In this document: in pieces, positions 43,021 through 54,442 of the stretch | Numbering within the stretch: position 1 is the stretch's first letter | Layout of the letters: the number at the start of each line of letters is the position of its first letter | NCBI GenBank assembly: GCA_021292165.1 | Contig: CM037880.1 | Coordinates: 21,722,051-21,786,050, forward strand | DNA from: Shinisaurus crocodilurus | Lineage: Eukaryota > Chordata > Lepidosauria > Squamata > Shinisauridae | DNA length: 64,000 bases | Direction of reading: 5' to 3' | Notes under the pieces: generated by a model | Told to the model about the DNA's origin: nothing | The model's database searches: none | What the model saw: the letters and a program-made list of their open reading frames with translations, nothing else | Program-made: the position numbers and the translations under genes

Positions 43021-44944
43021 TAAAGTCCCAATAGATGACCTGTGCAATGGCATCCATATTTTTTTTGTTTCATTGTATCCCATGCCTCAGGGACACTATT
43101 TTGAGGGGCAGGATTAAAAATTCCTCAGGAGAATCTATATCTTGTCTTAGCCTAGTAGATCTACACAATTGGGCCCATTACACACAAGTATGCACTCCCC
43201 CCCCTTATTTTCCCTTGATTTCTCCCTTCAATTTCTTGATAGTTGTGTTTGATGGGTGGCACTTCAGTGTGTATAAACCGGCTCCATTGAAAAGCACTGC
43301 ATCCGAGGCCATGAGGAAGTTCTACCTGTGATGTTGTGTATGTATAGCCCATTCATACATGCTGCTGTCATCAAATGAACAACATGCATGTATGAACAAG
43401 CCTTTCAGTGACTACTGTTACAAGCAATGTGCTATGCATGCATAATAACTACAGAACTCATCTAAAGGGGAAGACAGACTTATTATAAAACGATGACTTG
43501 TTGCAGCAAGTTCTCCAGCTGTGCTGCGAGCCTGGTTTTGCAGCAACTCAAACAGTGGCTCAAGCTGTCAACCTTGCCTGTTGCTTCTCCCTTGCTCACT
43601 CCTACCACTGCCACCTCCTCCTCCAGAGGGAGAAAGTTAGCAAAACAATCCCCGTATAGGTGGCCTGAGACAGAAACAGTACAGCCTCTTTCCAGTCAGG
43701 CACCCAACTGCCAGGTATTTCGTTAACTTCTCCATCTGGAGGAGGAGGAGGAGGAGGAGGAGGCAGCGGCAACAAACAAGAGAGGGAGTAGACAGCCAGG
43801 TCAGGCTAGGCAGTTCTGATGGCTTGAACTGTTGGGGGTGAGCAGCCAAAACCTCTAGCCATATATGGGCACATGATGCAATTGGGACCATAGAGTCTCT
43901 GCATCCTAGAGCAGACACCCTGTGAACATTACCCAGACCCCCTGGTGCAGGATGTGGGCGTTGCCAGTGCCTTCTCTTCCTGCCCCGGGAAACAGTCTGA
44001 GCCATGAACTTGTAAGTGCAGCATGTTTGAAGATGTAGCTGGAGAAGCAGTTCTGAACTTTTCCCAAGTTCAGAACACATCAGCTACCAGATGATTCCTG
44101 CACAACTGCAAATACTTTCTTAAGCCTGCCTGTATCCAATCTGCAAGATCTGAGTGAGTAAACTCTGTTTTTAACCTCCAAAAGACTGTTTGTCTTATTG
44201 GTAGCATAAAGGGGGAAACCAGGTAAAGTTCCAGTCTGTCCAAAGGGACAGCCTGTAATTGCCAAATGCTATTACTGCTCTAACCAGCAGCTCCACACAT
44301 CCACGTTTTTCCGCTGTAGTTGGGGTAAGCTTGCTGTACTCGCAAACGCGAGAGGGGAGAGATAATAACTTTTAATATCCTCTCCCTGCTCTTTTAGCAA
44401 TCCCCAACATGAACCACCAGTATTCAGTTTGCCACTATGTTCATCTGCCAATGCCACTGCAAAGCCAAGAAGAACCTCTGTGAGTCCTTATTCTTATTTT
44501 ATGTCTGTCTTTACCTTTAGATTTAAGCATGCTGAAAATCCAAACGTCTTGGAGAATTGGAGAGTGCATGACACTTTTGCCTGCCCAGAGAGCCAAGACC
44601 GCACGATGCAAAGCTAGCGTTCCGTGTTCTCCAGCCCTCTAAAGCTCTAGGCTTCCTGGGTGTTCTTAACAGTTGACTACATCTTCCCACTTAGGTTCCA
44701 AATCTCAGATTCCTTAGGGTGCTTCCAGAGAAGGCTTTTATTGTGTAATTGCATGGCCTGGAATTTTACAGGGGTCCAGAAGATGACACCTTCCATTTGT
44801 AACCCTCCCATGTTTTCCCACCGCTTCTTCTGTCCTTTTTTTTTCTTACCTGGGGGGGAGGGGATCTATAAAGGAGGAAAAGGCAGAATAGCTGCAGAAT
44901 GCTTTTTGAATGGTAGCACGAGGAGGCCTCCATATGGAAGCACC
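43021..44944. other. No recognised gene; (GGA)n at 43738-43762
   Basis: About 1.9 kb. The GGA tract sits in a loose inverted arrangement with a CTCCTCC stretch at 43613-43625, so 43490-43860 may be an old foldback element. No domain in any frame. Confidence 0.45.
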
Positions 44945-45425
44945 CTAAGAGAACAATCCTATGGTCCGGTGGGCATCCCAGGGACCACCATAGGACAGCT
45001 TGAAAAACCCCTCTGAGGTCAGAGACAGCAGAAGGGGAGTTGGAGACCCCCATCCCAGATTCCTCCCCCTTGCAGCTGGCACAGAGAGAACCATGCTGGC
45101 TGCCTCTCCAAAGTCAGAAAAGTGACCGGGGGGGGGGGGGAGGTCTGGCAGGCAGGGAGGGGAGGAGACCGGAGGGGCCAGGATATGATTTATCCTGAGC
45201 CTCCTCCAGCCTCCTTCCTTCCCCCTCCGAAACACCCTCACTAGACCGGCCAAAAAGCCCATCTAGCAAATATCACCTAAGGCCGAGGACAGGGAGGCAA
45301 GGATCACCTTTACTGTTCCTCCCACCCTGCCAGCTTAAGCCTGGCAGGACAACGGAAATTCGGAAGCCTCCAAATTCAGGGGTTTCCAAGCGGTGAAGGC
45401 ACCATAGATAGGATTGCACACCCTA
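44945..45425 (-). mobile_element. 480-bp non-coding element, family F, copy 2
   Basis: 'gaacaatcctatggtccggt' at one end and 'catagataggattgcacacc' at the other. The interior matches copy 1 reversed ('cttgcagctggcacagagag', 'aaaaagcccatctagc', 'cacctttactgttcctccca'). A G13 run lies at 45128-45140. Confidence 0.72.
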
Positions 45426-46000
45426 AGTCTCTGAACAATGCACAGTCTAGCTGGAGGAGAGTATTATTCCCCCAGTTTCCAGCTTTTCTTTTGCTGTGCT
45501 ATGGATTTGAGCAGCCATTTGGGGGAAATGTCCTAAACTACTATTTTTTGGCAGATATAGAGGTTGGTTTGCTTTCATAAAAACTTTAATGACAGCACTG
45601 GTAAGTTCTCTGAAACCCCATCCGCATAAAACAGGGAATTCTGTTCATGGAGTATGTATATATATATATATATATATATTTCTCTGCTATAGCTATAGCT
45701 TAATCTCATGAGCTCCTGGGCTGAGACAGCAGCTGTTAGGATCCAATGCTGGAGGGCAGCATGTTGTCACAAGGCCACAACTGGTGCCCTCATACCAACA
45801 CTGAAATCCATGCCGCCATCAGTACAGAGCAAATGTTTACATTCCAAATGTAAAGTTACAGTAAGGACAGGAATGGCTGGGGCGGCAGGGGGAGGTTGTA
45901 TCTCTGCCCTGTTTGCCCAGGACAGGATCTGAATTTAATAGAGATGGAAGTCTTCTTTGCATTGCTTTCCATAGAAAATGGCCATCCATGGTGGGAGTGA
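45426..46000. other. No gene; (TA)n at 45653-45680
   Basis: A pure TA tract; the remainder is unassigned. Confidence 0.5.
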
Positions 46001-46400
46001 ATTTAAAAGTTGAATATACACTTAATTTTTCTGCATCCAAATTGTGCTGTATTCTGCCCAGAAAAATGTACATGACTAGCAAATGAGAATTCCATTTATG
46101 TTCTCCTAAAACATTTGCAAATTCTCAAACTTCCATTTCCAATCGAAAAATGTGCATTTTAAAAATGTGCACTTTAAAAAGTGTGCATTTTGGGGGGAAA
46201 TGCACATTTTCATGCTCTACTCTATGGGGGGAAGTGTGCATTTGGGTGTGCCTTTTAAAAAAAAATGCATTTTCCCCATTTGAAATGTGCATGAAATGGG
46301 GAAGAAGAAGAAGAAAAAGAGTGCAATCGAAAACAGGAAACGAGGCGAGCCAAGTTCGAGGCAATGTTCAGAGAATCTCAGCCATTGTTCACCCATTCCT
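46001..46400. mobile_element. ATGCATTT-rich non-autonomous element
   Basis: Repeated 'aaaatgtgcattt' and 'gtgcattttggggg' words, like 13618-13960; a dyad 'aaaatgcacattt' is visible at 46195-46210. The end is near 'gttcacccattcctaatttt'. Confidence 0.45.
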
Positions 46401-47354
46401 AATTTTTGCTACCTCCTGGGCTGATATGGAGGTGCTGGGGCGGAGTGAGTATTTCCTTGTTGAAACTGCCCTAATTAAAATTAGTTTTTAAACAGCTGCT
46501 GCTTATAATGTTGATAGGTAAATGTAAACAACATGTCCACATCTCTTTATCAGTGGATCTAAGTCCATTTAGCATTTGAAAAAGGGGGAGACAGGCCAGT
46601 GACTAGGTTGAAAGTTGAAATGTTAATCCATTCCCCATCTGAATGTAGCAGTGTTTCCCTTAAGGAAAATGGATCCCCACCTTGATGCAGCAGCATCAGC
46701 TTTATTGTTCCAAATTCTAATGTCTGAACTTTTCCTGCCGTTGTTAATTCAAAGTGGAATCAAATAGCCCATATACTTCATAAATCCGGCTGGAATAAAT
46801 GGAGTGCTCTCTATCTTGGAAAAATGAGAACGTCTCTTCAAGAAAGAAAAAAGAAAATTAACCCAAAGTACATTTGGGAATTTAACACTGATCAGTCTGA
46901 TGGAAAAAGGGAGGATTGGAAGGGGTGGGGGAGGCTTGACTCCAGCTGTTACCAGCAGTCCTGGCACAGAAAAAAATGTCTCTAATCCAACTGTTGCAGA
47001 GTGGGAAAGTCTAACTGGCGGAATGAAGCAATCCCACGCTGGATGGAACTCCCAACTGCCCCTTATTAGATCAACAGTTCGTCTTCAGCCGAAAAGTTGC
47101 TCTTCAATAATGCAACAGTAGAGTGTTTCGCTCCCGTGGTTTTGCCCTTCTCGGGCTCTTTCTGTGAGTTTTATCCACACAAATGCTTAGGGCTGCTTCA
47201 CTTCACACATTAAAATCTTCAAATGTATACCCAATGTTGTTTTAAGTGTGTAAGTAGAAATGTGAGTGTCACACGTAGGTGTTTGAAAACAGAGCTATTG
47301 CAGAGGGAGGGAAGGAGGGGGGCTTGATTGCAGCTATATGACAAGCTGCATATA
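46401..47354. other. No recognised gene or repeat
   Basis: About 950 bases, unassigned. Confidence 0.5.
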
Positions 47355-47640
47355 GACCAGGGCTGTAGACCCTCAGGCCCAGAGGACAAATCTGGGGTCC
47401 CCCAGAGGGCTACACCCCCTTCCCCTAGCCCCACCCCCTTTCCACCAACCACCAATTACTTAGTGGTTTCCTGGCTTTTGTGCAATTCCCCCCACCCAAT
47501 TCTGAAAAGGTGAAGTCCCTCTCCTAAGGCTTAGTTACTAGCAGTAACAGCTTTAAGCTAAAATATGCTGGTATTTTTGGCCCCAACCCTTTTCCCTTCT
47601 GCCCTACCCACCTCTGAAATGCACCCCCCCCATACTTTAC
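47355..47640. mobile_element. hAT element, family E
   Basis: Left 'accagggctgtagaccctca'; the body 'ctcctaaggcttagttacta' and 'aaatatgctggtattttt' is the reverse complement of 25665-25760. The right end is frayed. Confidence 0.65.
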
Positions 47641-47719
47641 TGTTCACAGGTGTGTGGCTGCAACATTAAGACCTAAACCAGTTTCTCCCTCCCCAAATCC
47701 ATCTCTCTTAATGCCTAGA

Positions 47720-47890
47720 TATTTATTTATTTATTATATTTATACCCCGCCTTTTTTCCTGCAAGGAACCCAAGGCGGCTTACATAATCCTCCTCCTCCT
47801 CTCCATTTTATCCTCACAACAACCGTGTGAGGTAGGTTAGGCTGAGAGTCGGCGACTGGCCCAAAGTCACCCAGTGAGTTTCATGGCTGA
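47720..47890 (-). mobile_element. tRNA-derived SINE (MIR-like), head truncated
   Basis: 'tttataccccgccttttttc', 'ggaacccaaggcggcttaca', 'gaggtaggttaggctgagag' and 'caaagtcacccagtgagttt'. It stops before the B box. Confidence 0.85.
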
Positions 47891-48084
47891 GCCCCAGAAA
47901 AGCAGTACAAGTGAATTTTCAAAACAACTTTCAGTCATAAATGCTTGAGAAGTTACAGGGTTTGCAGTTATTCACAAGCAAACTGCAAAGCACATGTTGG
48001 AGTCCCCCCCCCCTCCTTCTGGGCAATAATGTGCAACATTCATAAGTCTTGGGTATGGAAGTGGTGAAGGATTCCCACAATGCT

Positions 48085-48425
48085 TATTTATTTATTTATT
48101 TATTTAATACATTTTTATACCGCCCAATAGCCGAAGCTCTCTGGGCGGTTTACAACAGTTAAAATCATAAAATACAATATAAAATTTAAAACCACAGATT
48201 AAAAACAAACAGCAGGGCTAGCAGCTAGCAGTTACAATAATGGAATTAAAAACAATTACAAGATTAAAATGATTACAATGCCTGGGAGAACAGAAAGGTC
48301 TTCACCTGGCGCCGGAAAGAATACAAAGTAGGCGCCAGGCGAACCTCTTTGGGGAGCTCATTGCATAACCGGGGTGCCACAGCAGAAAAGGCCCTCCTCC
48401 TGGTAGCCTTCTTTATCAGATTGAA
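48085..48425 (-). mobile_element. L2-like LINE, C-terminus and 3' UTR (type B)
   Basis: The right end of the element is at 48085 ((TTTA)n). The 3' stem-loop 'ataccgcccaatagccgaag' / 'ctctctgggcggttt' follows. Upstream on the minus strand, 'gagggccttttctgctgtgg', 'tgagctccccaaagaggttc' and 'cgccaggtgaagacctttct' encode 'RAFSAVAPRLCNELPKEVRLAPT'-type residues (split here as RAFSAVAP, ELPKEVRLA and 'RQVKTFLFS'). Confidence 0.8.
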
Positions 48426-48567
48426 CTAACAAACCCATGTGAAAAACAGAACAGTCAGTGGCCTGATTCACATGATCACAGCTGGGGAAATAAGCCACGG
48501 TGGATTAGCATAATTACCTTCGGCAGGGCTGCCTGCTGTGTTGTGTGAACCCAGCCATGGTTGCATG
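48426..48567. other. Degraded palindromic repeat words
   Basis: 'ctgattcacatgatcacagc' and 'gtgttgtgtgaacccagcca' resemble the ends of the 15.5-kb palindromic family. Confidence 0.35.
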
Positions 48568-48684
48568 CAGGGGAGGCTGGAGTGGTGACACCATGTCAGT
48601 GGGGCTCCTTATCCATTTCAGCTTTTATTCTGAGCTTTATGGGAGCTATCCATGGTGCTGAACAGGAGTCACCAGCCTCCACTG
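48568..48684. mobile_element. hAT MITE, family D
   Basis: Left CAGGGGAGGCTGGAGTGG, right 'agtcaccagcctccactg'. Possible duplication gttgcatg/gtggcttg (5 of 8). The centre 'gggagctatccatggtgctg' matches the copy at 10224. Confidence 0.7.
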
Positions 48685-48942
48685 GTGGCTTGTTACCATG
48701 GCTAACACATCACCCAGAACCCTTGGGCTGTTGTAGGACAAGCTGTGCTGCCAAGGGTGAATTGTGCTAATCCTCCTGGCACATGACTGGCATGTGCAGG
48801 ATGGTTAGCAAGCCACTGTGGCTGATTAACCACCCTGCAATCATTCGAACCAGGTCAGTTTCTTCCTTGCCTGCCAAACAGACAAGTCCTGAATTGGGTA
48901 GCTTTGTGCTGCCGGATCTAAAAAGCAGCTAAACTGCTAAAA

Positions 48943-49023
48943 CAGCCTTCCCCAACCTGGAGCCCTCTAGATGTGTTGGCTGGGGCATGCTGGGAGCTCT
49001 AGTCCAACAGGTCTGGATGGCTG
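48943..49023. mobile_element. hAT MITE, family B (81 bp, internally deleted)
   Basis: Left CAGCCTTCCCCAACCTGG, right 'caggtctggatggctg'. 8-bp duplication tgctaaaa (48935-48942) and tgctagaa (49024-49031), 7 of 8. Confidence 0.88.
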
Positions 49024-49129
49024 TGCTAGAAGTTCTGTATTTGGAAAGGGAATAACTCCTTGGGCCAACCAGAACCAAAATATGAATGAGCATTAAGTAG
49101 CCCGGCCGAAACACAGTTTGCTACCTGTG

Positions 49130-49215
49130 GCTGCGATCCTATAGCCACTTCTCTTGGAATAAGTCTGGCTAAACTTAAAGGGACTGACATTTGAGTAGAC
49201 ACATGTTATGGACTG
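49130..49215. mobile_element. Short palindromic repeat, 'gcaatcctat' family
   Basis: 'gctgcgatcctatagccact', 'cttggaataagtctggctaa', 'ttgagtagacacatg'. More diverged than the copy at 34345. Confidence 0.6.
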
Positions 49216-49377
49216 GAAAGGGGGATGACTATCCCTACTGGTGGACCCCTTCTTTACAAGGTTTCCCAAAGAAGTTAATGGTAGACTGCCACCACTCAAG
49301 ATGAACCTCCTGACACACCCTAGTTTTTCCAGCTGCTTGGAGGGTTTCTGAGCACTATTGCCAAGAACTCTGTTGCC

Positions 49378-49432
49378 AGTAGTAGTAGTAGTAGTAGTAG
49401 GAGGAGGAGGAGGAGGAGGAGAAGAAGAAAAA
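49378..49432. repeat. Compound microsatellite (GTA)n(GGA)n(GAA)n
   Basis: Stepwise trinucleotide changes: AGT to about 49399, GGA to about 49420, then GAA. Confidence 0.95.
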
Positions 49433-49534
49433 GTAGAAAGAAAATCCAATCTACCTTTTTATTTTTTCCTAGGGCTGGGCCGAAGGGAGGATCCTTGGCA
49501 ATAGGGCTCAGCAGTAGCAGTAGTAGGTGATCAC

Positions 49535-50560
49535 TTGTGACCGAGTAAGATTGTCTTCCAGGATAAAATTACAAAAAGAAAATTATAAAAGGAGGAAATT
49601 CTAAAAAATTGTGTAGGCTCTAGCGATGGGTCCGTAAGTGATTGTGAAGGCCAATTCTAGATCCACACAGCTTCCCACAGTGAGGACACAGGTTACCAGA
49701 TGGAAGATGGTCCTGTAAAGGATTCGTTTGACGTGCTTTTCGCTTAGCACATTTCTCCCTTTCACCTTGCACTCAGGCTTCTTCAAAGTCCATAGAACCT
49801 TTGTGAAAGGCCGACCTCCAGTTAGATCGTTCATGGGCCAGAGTTTCCCAGTTTTCGATGTTTATATTGCATTTTTTTTTTTAGATTAGCCTTAAGAACA
49901 TCTTTAAACCTTTTATACTGACCACCGATATTCCGCTTTCCATCCTTGAGTTGGGATGGGAATAAAGTAACTGCTTTGGGAGACAGCAGTCAGACATTTG
50001 AACAACATGACCGGTCCATTGAAGTTGGCGTTGAAGGATCATTTTTTCAACACTAGTAGTGTTTGCTTCTTCCAGTACACTGACATTTGTTCACCTATCT
50101 TCCCAAGTAATTCGCAGGATTTTCCGGAGGCAACGTTGATGGAATCTTTCAAGGAGGTGGAAGTGACATTTATAGATAGTCCATGTTTCACAGGCATACA
50201 ATAAAGTTGGTAATACAATGGCTTCATAAACCAGCGTTTTGGTCTCCTTACAGATATCCCGATCCCTCGAACACTCTATGTTTCATTCGAGAAAATGCGG
50301 CACTTGCATTTTCTCGAATGCTGGATTTCCATCTTTGTACTGCTGCTAGGTTCTACTTTGACTTTTACTCCTATTTTATACTGTAGTTTTAAACTTTTAT
50401 AGTGTCAATATTAGCTGTAACAGAAAGATAGCTGCCAAGATAGAGAAAACGATCGACATGTTCCAGTATTGCCCCGCCAAGCTGGATAGATGGCATCACC
50501 AAAGTGTAGAGAAATGGGGAGCAAGCCAGGCCTCTTTACATTATAATCCAAAACTAAACT
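49535..50560 (-). mobile_element. RTE-like LINE, longest copy, with a 73-bp foreign filler
   Basis: Minus strand from 50560: 'GGAILEHVDRFLYLGSYLSV' (RT palm-to-thumb block, 'YLGS' motif; 50485-50425), 'TANI', then the filler at 50405-50333, then 'WKSSIRENASAAFSRMKHRV', 'FEGS', the 'LPTLLYCMPVKHGLSI'-type block with frameshifts, 'LEEANTT'-like words, 'KDGKRNIGGQYKRFKD' near 49930 and the C-terminal finger region near 49700-49630, where the first position is intact in only one frame. It ends at 'gtcactagtg'-like 3' UTR near 49535. Removing the filler brings the two RT blocks together, as expected for the family. Confidence 0.82.
50333..50405 (+). repeat. 73-bp exact copy of 51707-51779
   Basis: A piece from the middle of an L2-like 3' UTR, identical to the element 1374 bases downstream. 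It has no poly-A end, no stem-loop end and no target duplication, so it did not arrive by retrotransposition. Confidence 0.95.
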
Positions 50561-50646
50561 TCTAGTCTGTGTTCACTTTCTATGCCATATCTATCTGTCT
50601 GCGTCTGTCCGTTCATCTGTCTATCATCTCTCTAAATTTTATGTAT

Positions 50647-50817
50647 ACCGTATTTTTCCGTCTATAAGACGCCCCCATGTATAAGACGCCCCCCACTGGG
50701 CAGTTTCGCAACCGTGTGGTTCTCTCCTTGGCTTACTTCCGTGTATAAGACGACCCTCAATTTTTTAGTCTAACAATTTTAGGAAAAAGTATAGTCTTAT
50801 ACATGGAAAAATACTGT
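50647..50817. mobile_element. MITE with 'accgtatttttcc' ends (171 bp)
   Basis: Left 'accgtatttttccgtctata', right 'cttatacatggaaaaatact' plus GT: inverted ends of about 24 bases with few mismatches. The interior repeats 'tataagacgcccc'. This terminal sequence is common in reptile DNA; I do not assign the superfamily. Confidence 0.8.
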
Positions 50818-50829
50818 AACTTCAAATAC

Positions 50830-51455
50830 AAAAATAGTAACTACCATTTAAATAGAAATATAGTACATCTCACCATAGCAGGGAAGGCTGAGACCTTGTG
50901 TGCCTGCTCAGTGTCTAGGTACTAAGTGTTGATGGGCAACTTTGAGCTTTTGTACACGAGGCATTTATTGTGCACTCGTGATTCCTTACTCACAGTTGTT
51001 TACGGGTTCTTTCGATGACATTGTGATCTTCCAGTTTCACTTTTGTTTCTTAAGAGCGATTTGCCAGGGTATTTTGGGGGGGTGGGGTAGAGCAGGGAAA
51101 ATGGGATATTACTTTTGAAAGCAACAAGAAAGTTATTTTCCAACTTCTGTAATTGCGATATTCCACTATAGCACAGTGCCACCTAGAGGTTATGTAGCAG
51201 GAAAGCAGGAACAGAAAAGCTTTATGTAGTGCTCAGATCTTAATTCTGTGACGAAACCAATAGTAGATATAGTGGGTTAACTGCATCATGTAGGAAAGCT
51301 CTCATACTTATGGTTCTTTATCTTTAAAGCAGACTCAGACTGGACAGCCCACCAAATAGAGAGTGCATTCAAACTGAGGACTGTCCTTTTCCCACTCTCC
51401 AAAATAGAGGACTGTTATCTGTAAAGTAGAACACGTGGCCATCCTATAATCAAGG
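50830..51455. mobile_element. Family G element ('gtggccatcct' end)
   Basis: 'taaatagaaatatagtacat' near the left, 'gcctgctcagtgtctaggta' and 'aatagaggactgttatctgt' near the right, ending 'acacgtggccatcctat'. Parallel phrases at 53556-53920 and 57050-57284 show a shared repeat. Internal part unassigned. Confidence 0.5.
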
Positions 51456-51499
51456 GCAAAGAGCTGCCAGGAGGAGCCATTTTTGGAAGGAAACTGGTG

Positions 51500-51870
51500 T
51501 AGGCCCCAATGTAGCTCAGTAACCCGTTCTACTAAGAAGAGGACCTTTTCTGCTGTGGCACCCTCGTTGTGGAATGAACTTCCCAGAGAGGCTCACCTGG
51601 CACCTATGTTTTGCTCTTTCCAGCGCCAGGTGAAGACCTTCTTATTTTCCCAGGAATTTCAGTCTTTCAGTCTCTGTTGTTTTAAATCCCTTACTGTATT
51701 TTAAACCTTTGTACTGCTGCTAGGTTCTACTTTGACTTTTACTCCTATTTTATACTGTAGTTTTAAACTTTTATAGTGTATTTATGTTGTATTTTATGGT
51801 TTTAATTGTGAACAGCCCAGAGAGCTTCAGCTATTGGGCAATATAGAAATGTAATAAATAAATAAATAAA
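51500..51870 (+). mobile_element. L2-like LINE, C-terminus and 3' UTR (type B)
   Basis: The plus frame from 51483 contains 'TKKRTFSAVAPSLWNELP' and 'QVKTFLFSQEFQSF', the RT C-terminal block, then a T-rich UTR, the terminal stem-loop 'gaacagcccagagagcttca' / 'gctattgggcaata' and an (AATA)n tail at 51853-51869. The segment 51707-51779 is the apparent source of the filler at 50333. Confidence 0.85.
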
Positions 51871-52785
51871 TTGGGGGCTCATGGCTGTTTTTTCTCCAAA
51901 ATAAATGCGGCCTGCTTCTATTCCCCCACTCCTCTTCCAAGGAGCACAAGGCAAGGAAAATTGGCAGGGAACCAGTGGAGGACCCTGATTCTGGTTGGAA
52001 GCCCGTTCTTCCCTTCAAAAGAAAAGTGGCCAGGGTACGCACACTTTGTTAAAAGGGTGAATACTATCACATGCGTAACGTCAAGTCTGTGGGTGCAACC
52101 CTTGTTCTGCTGAAATCAATGGAAAAATTCCCCTTAATTACAAAGGAGCTGTTTTGCCCCCTGTGTTCTAATAGTTTTATTCAGCAGATTTAAAACGTCA
52201 TTATTAAAAGATTCATTATACAAACCACTGATAAGATTTAATCTGTAATAGGTTTTTCTTGTGGGAGGGGGGCTTTTTTTTAAAAAAAAAAATCCTGTGT
52301 GATTAAAGTAGTGCTTTTCTTCTAGAAGTAGCTTGATTTGGCATGGGAGGGGGGGATTATATCCACGTGATAAAATCCCTGCTGTCAGTTTTAACTTTGC
52401 CTATTCTTTTCCTTCATCTCCCGGGCTGTAAATCTTTAAAATTGCATAATACCAATTAAGAAAAACAAAAAAAGCAAATTGAGATACCAGACCCCAGAAA
52501 AGAATGTTGTTGGCAGAGACTCCAAATATTCTCTCTGTGTGTTGGTCAGTCTCTGGTGATTTAATTGTAACTGTTCCAGGAAGTTTAGAGAAAGTTTTTC
52601 ATTGACATCATGCAACAACCAGTGGAAGTGCTGCCTGCACCATGGGAAAGATCAACAGCCGAGTTCAGTAACCTATTTTCTGTCTTTGGTGAATATTCTT
52701 AGTGTTAATGAATTCACCGGAGTTCTTGCTCCACTTCCCTCAAAGATGGTTTCTTGAGAAGAGTTCTTAAAGGTGCAATACTATG
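51871..52785. other. No recognised gene or repeat
   Basis: About 910 bases, unassigned. Confidence 0.5.
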
Positions 52786-52891
52786 TAGTTTTAGATTGGG
52801 GAATGCTGGGAGCTGTAGGACCATGTTGGCTGGGGAATGCTGGGAGTTGTAGGCCAAAAACATCTGGGGACCCAAGGTTGGAGAACACTGT
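52786..52891. mobile_element. hAT MITE, family A, left end replaced
   Basis: The right arm is intact ('ggggacccaaggttggagaa' ... 'cactg'). The left terminal 40 bases are absent; instead the 'aatgctgggagttgtagg' core is present twice (52801, 52838). Right flank ttttaaaa. Confidence 0.75.
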
Positions 52892-53252
52892 TTTAAAAGA
52901 TGTTTGTTCATTCACCCATTTGTTCAATTTCTAAGGTAAGGTTTAGGGTAAGGAACAATATTTCAACACACACATATCCCCATAACCTGGGAAAATAGGA
53001 TCCAGAGTCTTTGCACTTACATCTCTGGTTATTACGAGCTGTAAAAAAAAAAAAAAAAAGTAACCAAAACCAATAGTCTTAAAACAAACTGTTATTTTGC
53101 AATTTAATTTTGGGAGCATATTCTTTCATTTCTCATTTATTTTGTTTAATAATATATTTATATTATTAAATATATAATAATATCGTATTATAAAGAATGT
53201 CAAAATAGCTTGACATTAAAGTGTTAAAACAATAAGATATATTGGTATAAAA

Positions 53253-53360
53253 CAGGGCTCTCCAACCTTGGGTCCCCAGATGTTGCTGGCCTACAGCTCC
53301 CAGCATACCCAGCCAGCTGTAGTCCAGCAACATCTGGGGACCCAAGGTTGGAGAGCCCTG
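53253..53360. mobile_element. hAT MITE, family A variant (108 bp, perfect ends)
   Basis: Left CAGGGCTCTCCAACCTTGGG; the outer 37 bases are perfectly inverted on the right. Perfect 8-bp duplication gtataaaa at 53245-53252 and 53361-53368. The youngest-looking hAT copy in the window. Confidence 0.96.
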
Positions 53361-53374
53361 GTATAAAACAATGA

Positions 53375-53555
53375 AATAAAAACATGAGAATTATAAATCC
53401 AAAAAAGCAGCAATTAAGGCAGCATTTATAACGATGTTAAAAAAATGTTAAAAACAGCAGGCAGTTCAACTGCATTAAAAGTGGTGGACAAATAAAAGAA
53501 ATCACAAATCCTAAATGAAAAGGTCTGGACAAGTAAAACTGTTTTCATCTGGTGC
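53375..53555 (-). mobile_element. L2-like LINE 3' UTR fragment
   Basis: Minus-strand 3' UTR with 'cttgtccagaccttttcatt', T-rich stretches and 'gatgaaaacagttttac'. The hAT element at 53253 lies in its tail. Confidence 0.5.
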
Positions 53556-53925
53556 TAGGTGTCCTTTACAGAGGACAGTCCTGTATTTGAAGGGCTGCCA
53601 CAGGACTGTCCTCTATCATGATGGTTGATATCCTCTATATGAAGGGCTGCCCACTTCACTTCTGGTTGAAAGATAAGAACCATCAGAAAGAAGAGCTGCT
53701 CCTTGAAGTTGCCCATCAACAGCAACCTGGACAGCAGACTGAGCAAGGCACACAGGTCATCTGGTCACAGCAGTCTTGCACACTATGTTATGTACTGTAT
53801 TTCTATTTAAATTATAATAATTATTTCTAAACATGGATCTATACCTATAAATTAACATATGCAAATTGGTGTCTGCTCATGTCCTCCTTTTTGGGGATTT
53901 GTAAGTGTCCACCCTACTTGGCAGG
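53556..53925. mobile_element. Family G element
   Basis: 'ctttacagaggacagtcctg' and its mirror 'cacaggactgtcctctatca' form a dyad at 53563-53615; the right end is 'gtcctcctttttggggattt' plus 'gtaagtgtccaccct'. Confidence 0.5.
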
Positions 53926-54384
53926 AAAATCCATTAAGTGTAGGTGCCAAGTGCACAATGATCCTGGGCAGCATATTTCACAACCAAGACATAACAACAG
54001 GGAAGGTCACCACCCAACTAAATAGGTAGGGGCATCTGAAGAAAAGTGTATCCTGATGACCTCAAAGTGAGGCCAGGTTCATACTGGAGCAGATGGTCCA
54101 TGAAAGGATGCCTTTGAATCTTGCACATTAAAACCACATATGTTGAGGGCTGTGGGGCTACTCAGGCCCCTGCTGCCAACATGCACACCAACCATGCACA
54201 CGAAGAGGAGTTCGATGCCAGGGGAGGGAAAGGGAAGACATTTGGCACTTATGAGAATGGCCCCTATGTGTACGCTGTCAGATGTGTGTAGAGTGGGAGT
54301 AAAAGGTAGGTTGGGATCTACTGTCCCTACTTCCGAAGGGACGGGCGATGGCCTCTGTTGCCCTCGGCCACCTGTATTCCTGCA
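53926..54384. other. No recognised gene or repeat
   Basis: Unassigned, about 460 bases. Confidence 0.45.
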
Positions 54385-54442
54385 TTGAGCGGGGGGTTGG
54401 ACTCGATGGCCCTTCCAACTCTACTTTTCTATGATTCTATGA
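54385..54442 (+). mobile_element. CR1 3' terminus
   Basis: 'cattgagcggggggttggac', 'tcgatggcccttccaactct' and terminal octamer-type repeats 'ttctatgattctatgat', the diagnostic CR1 end. Confidence 0.88.
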
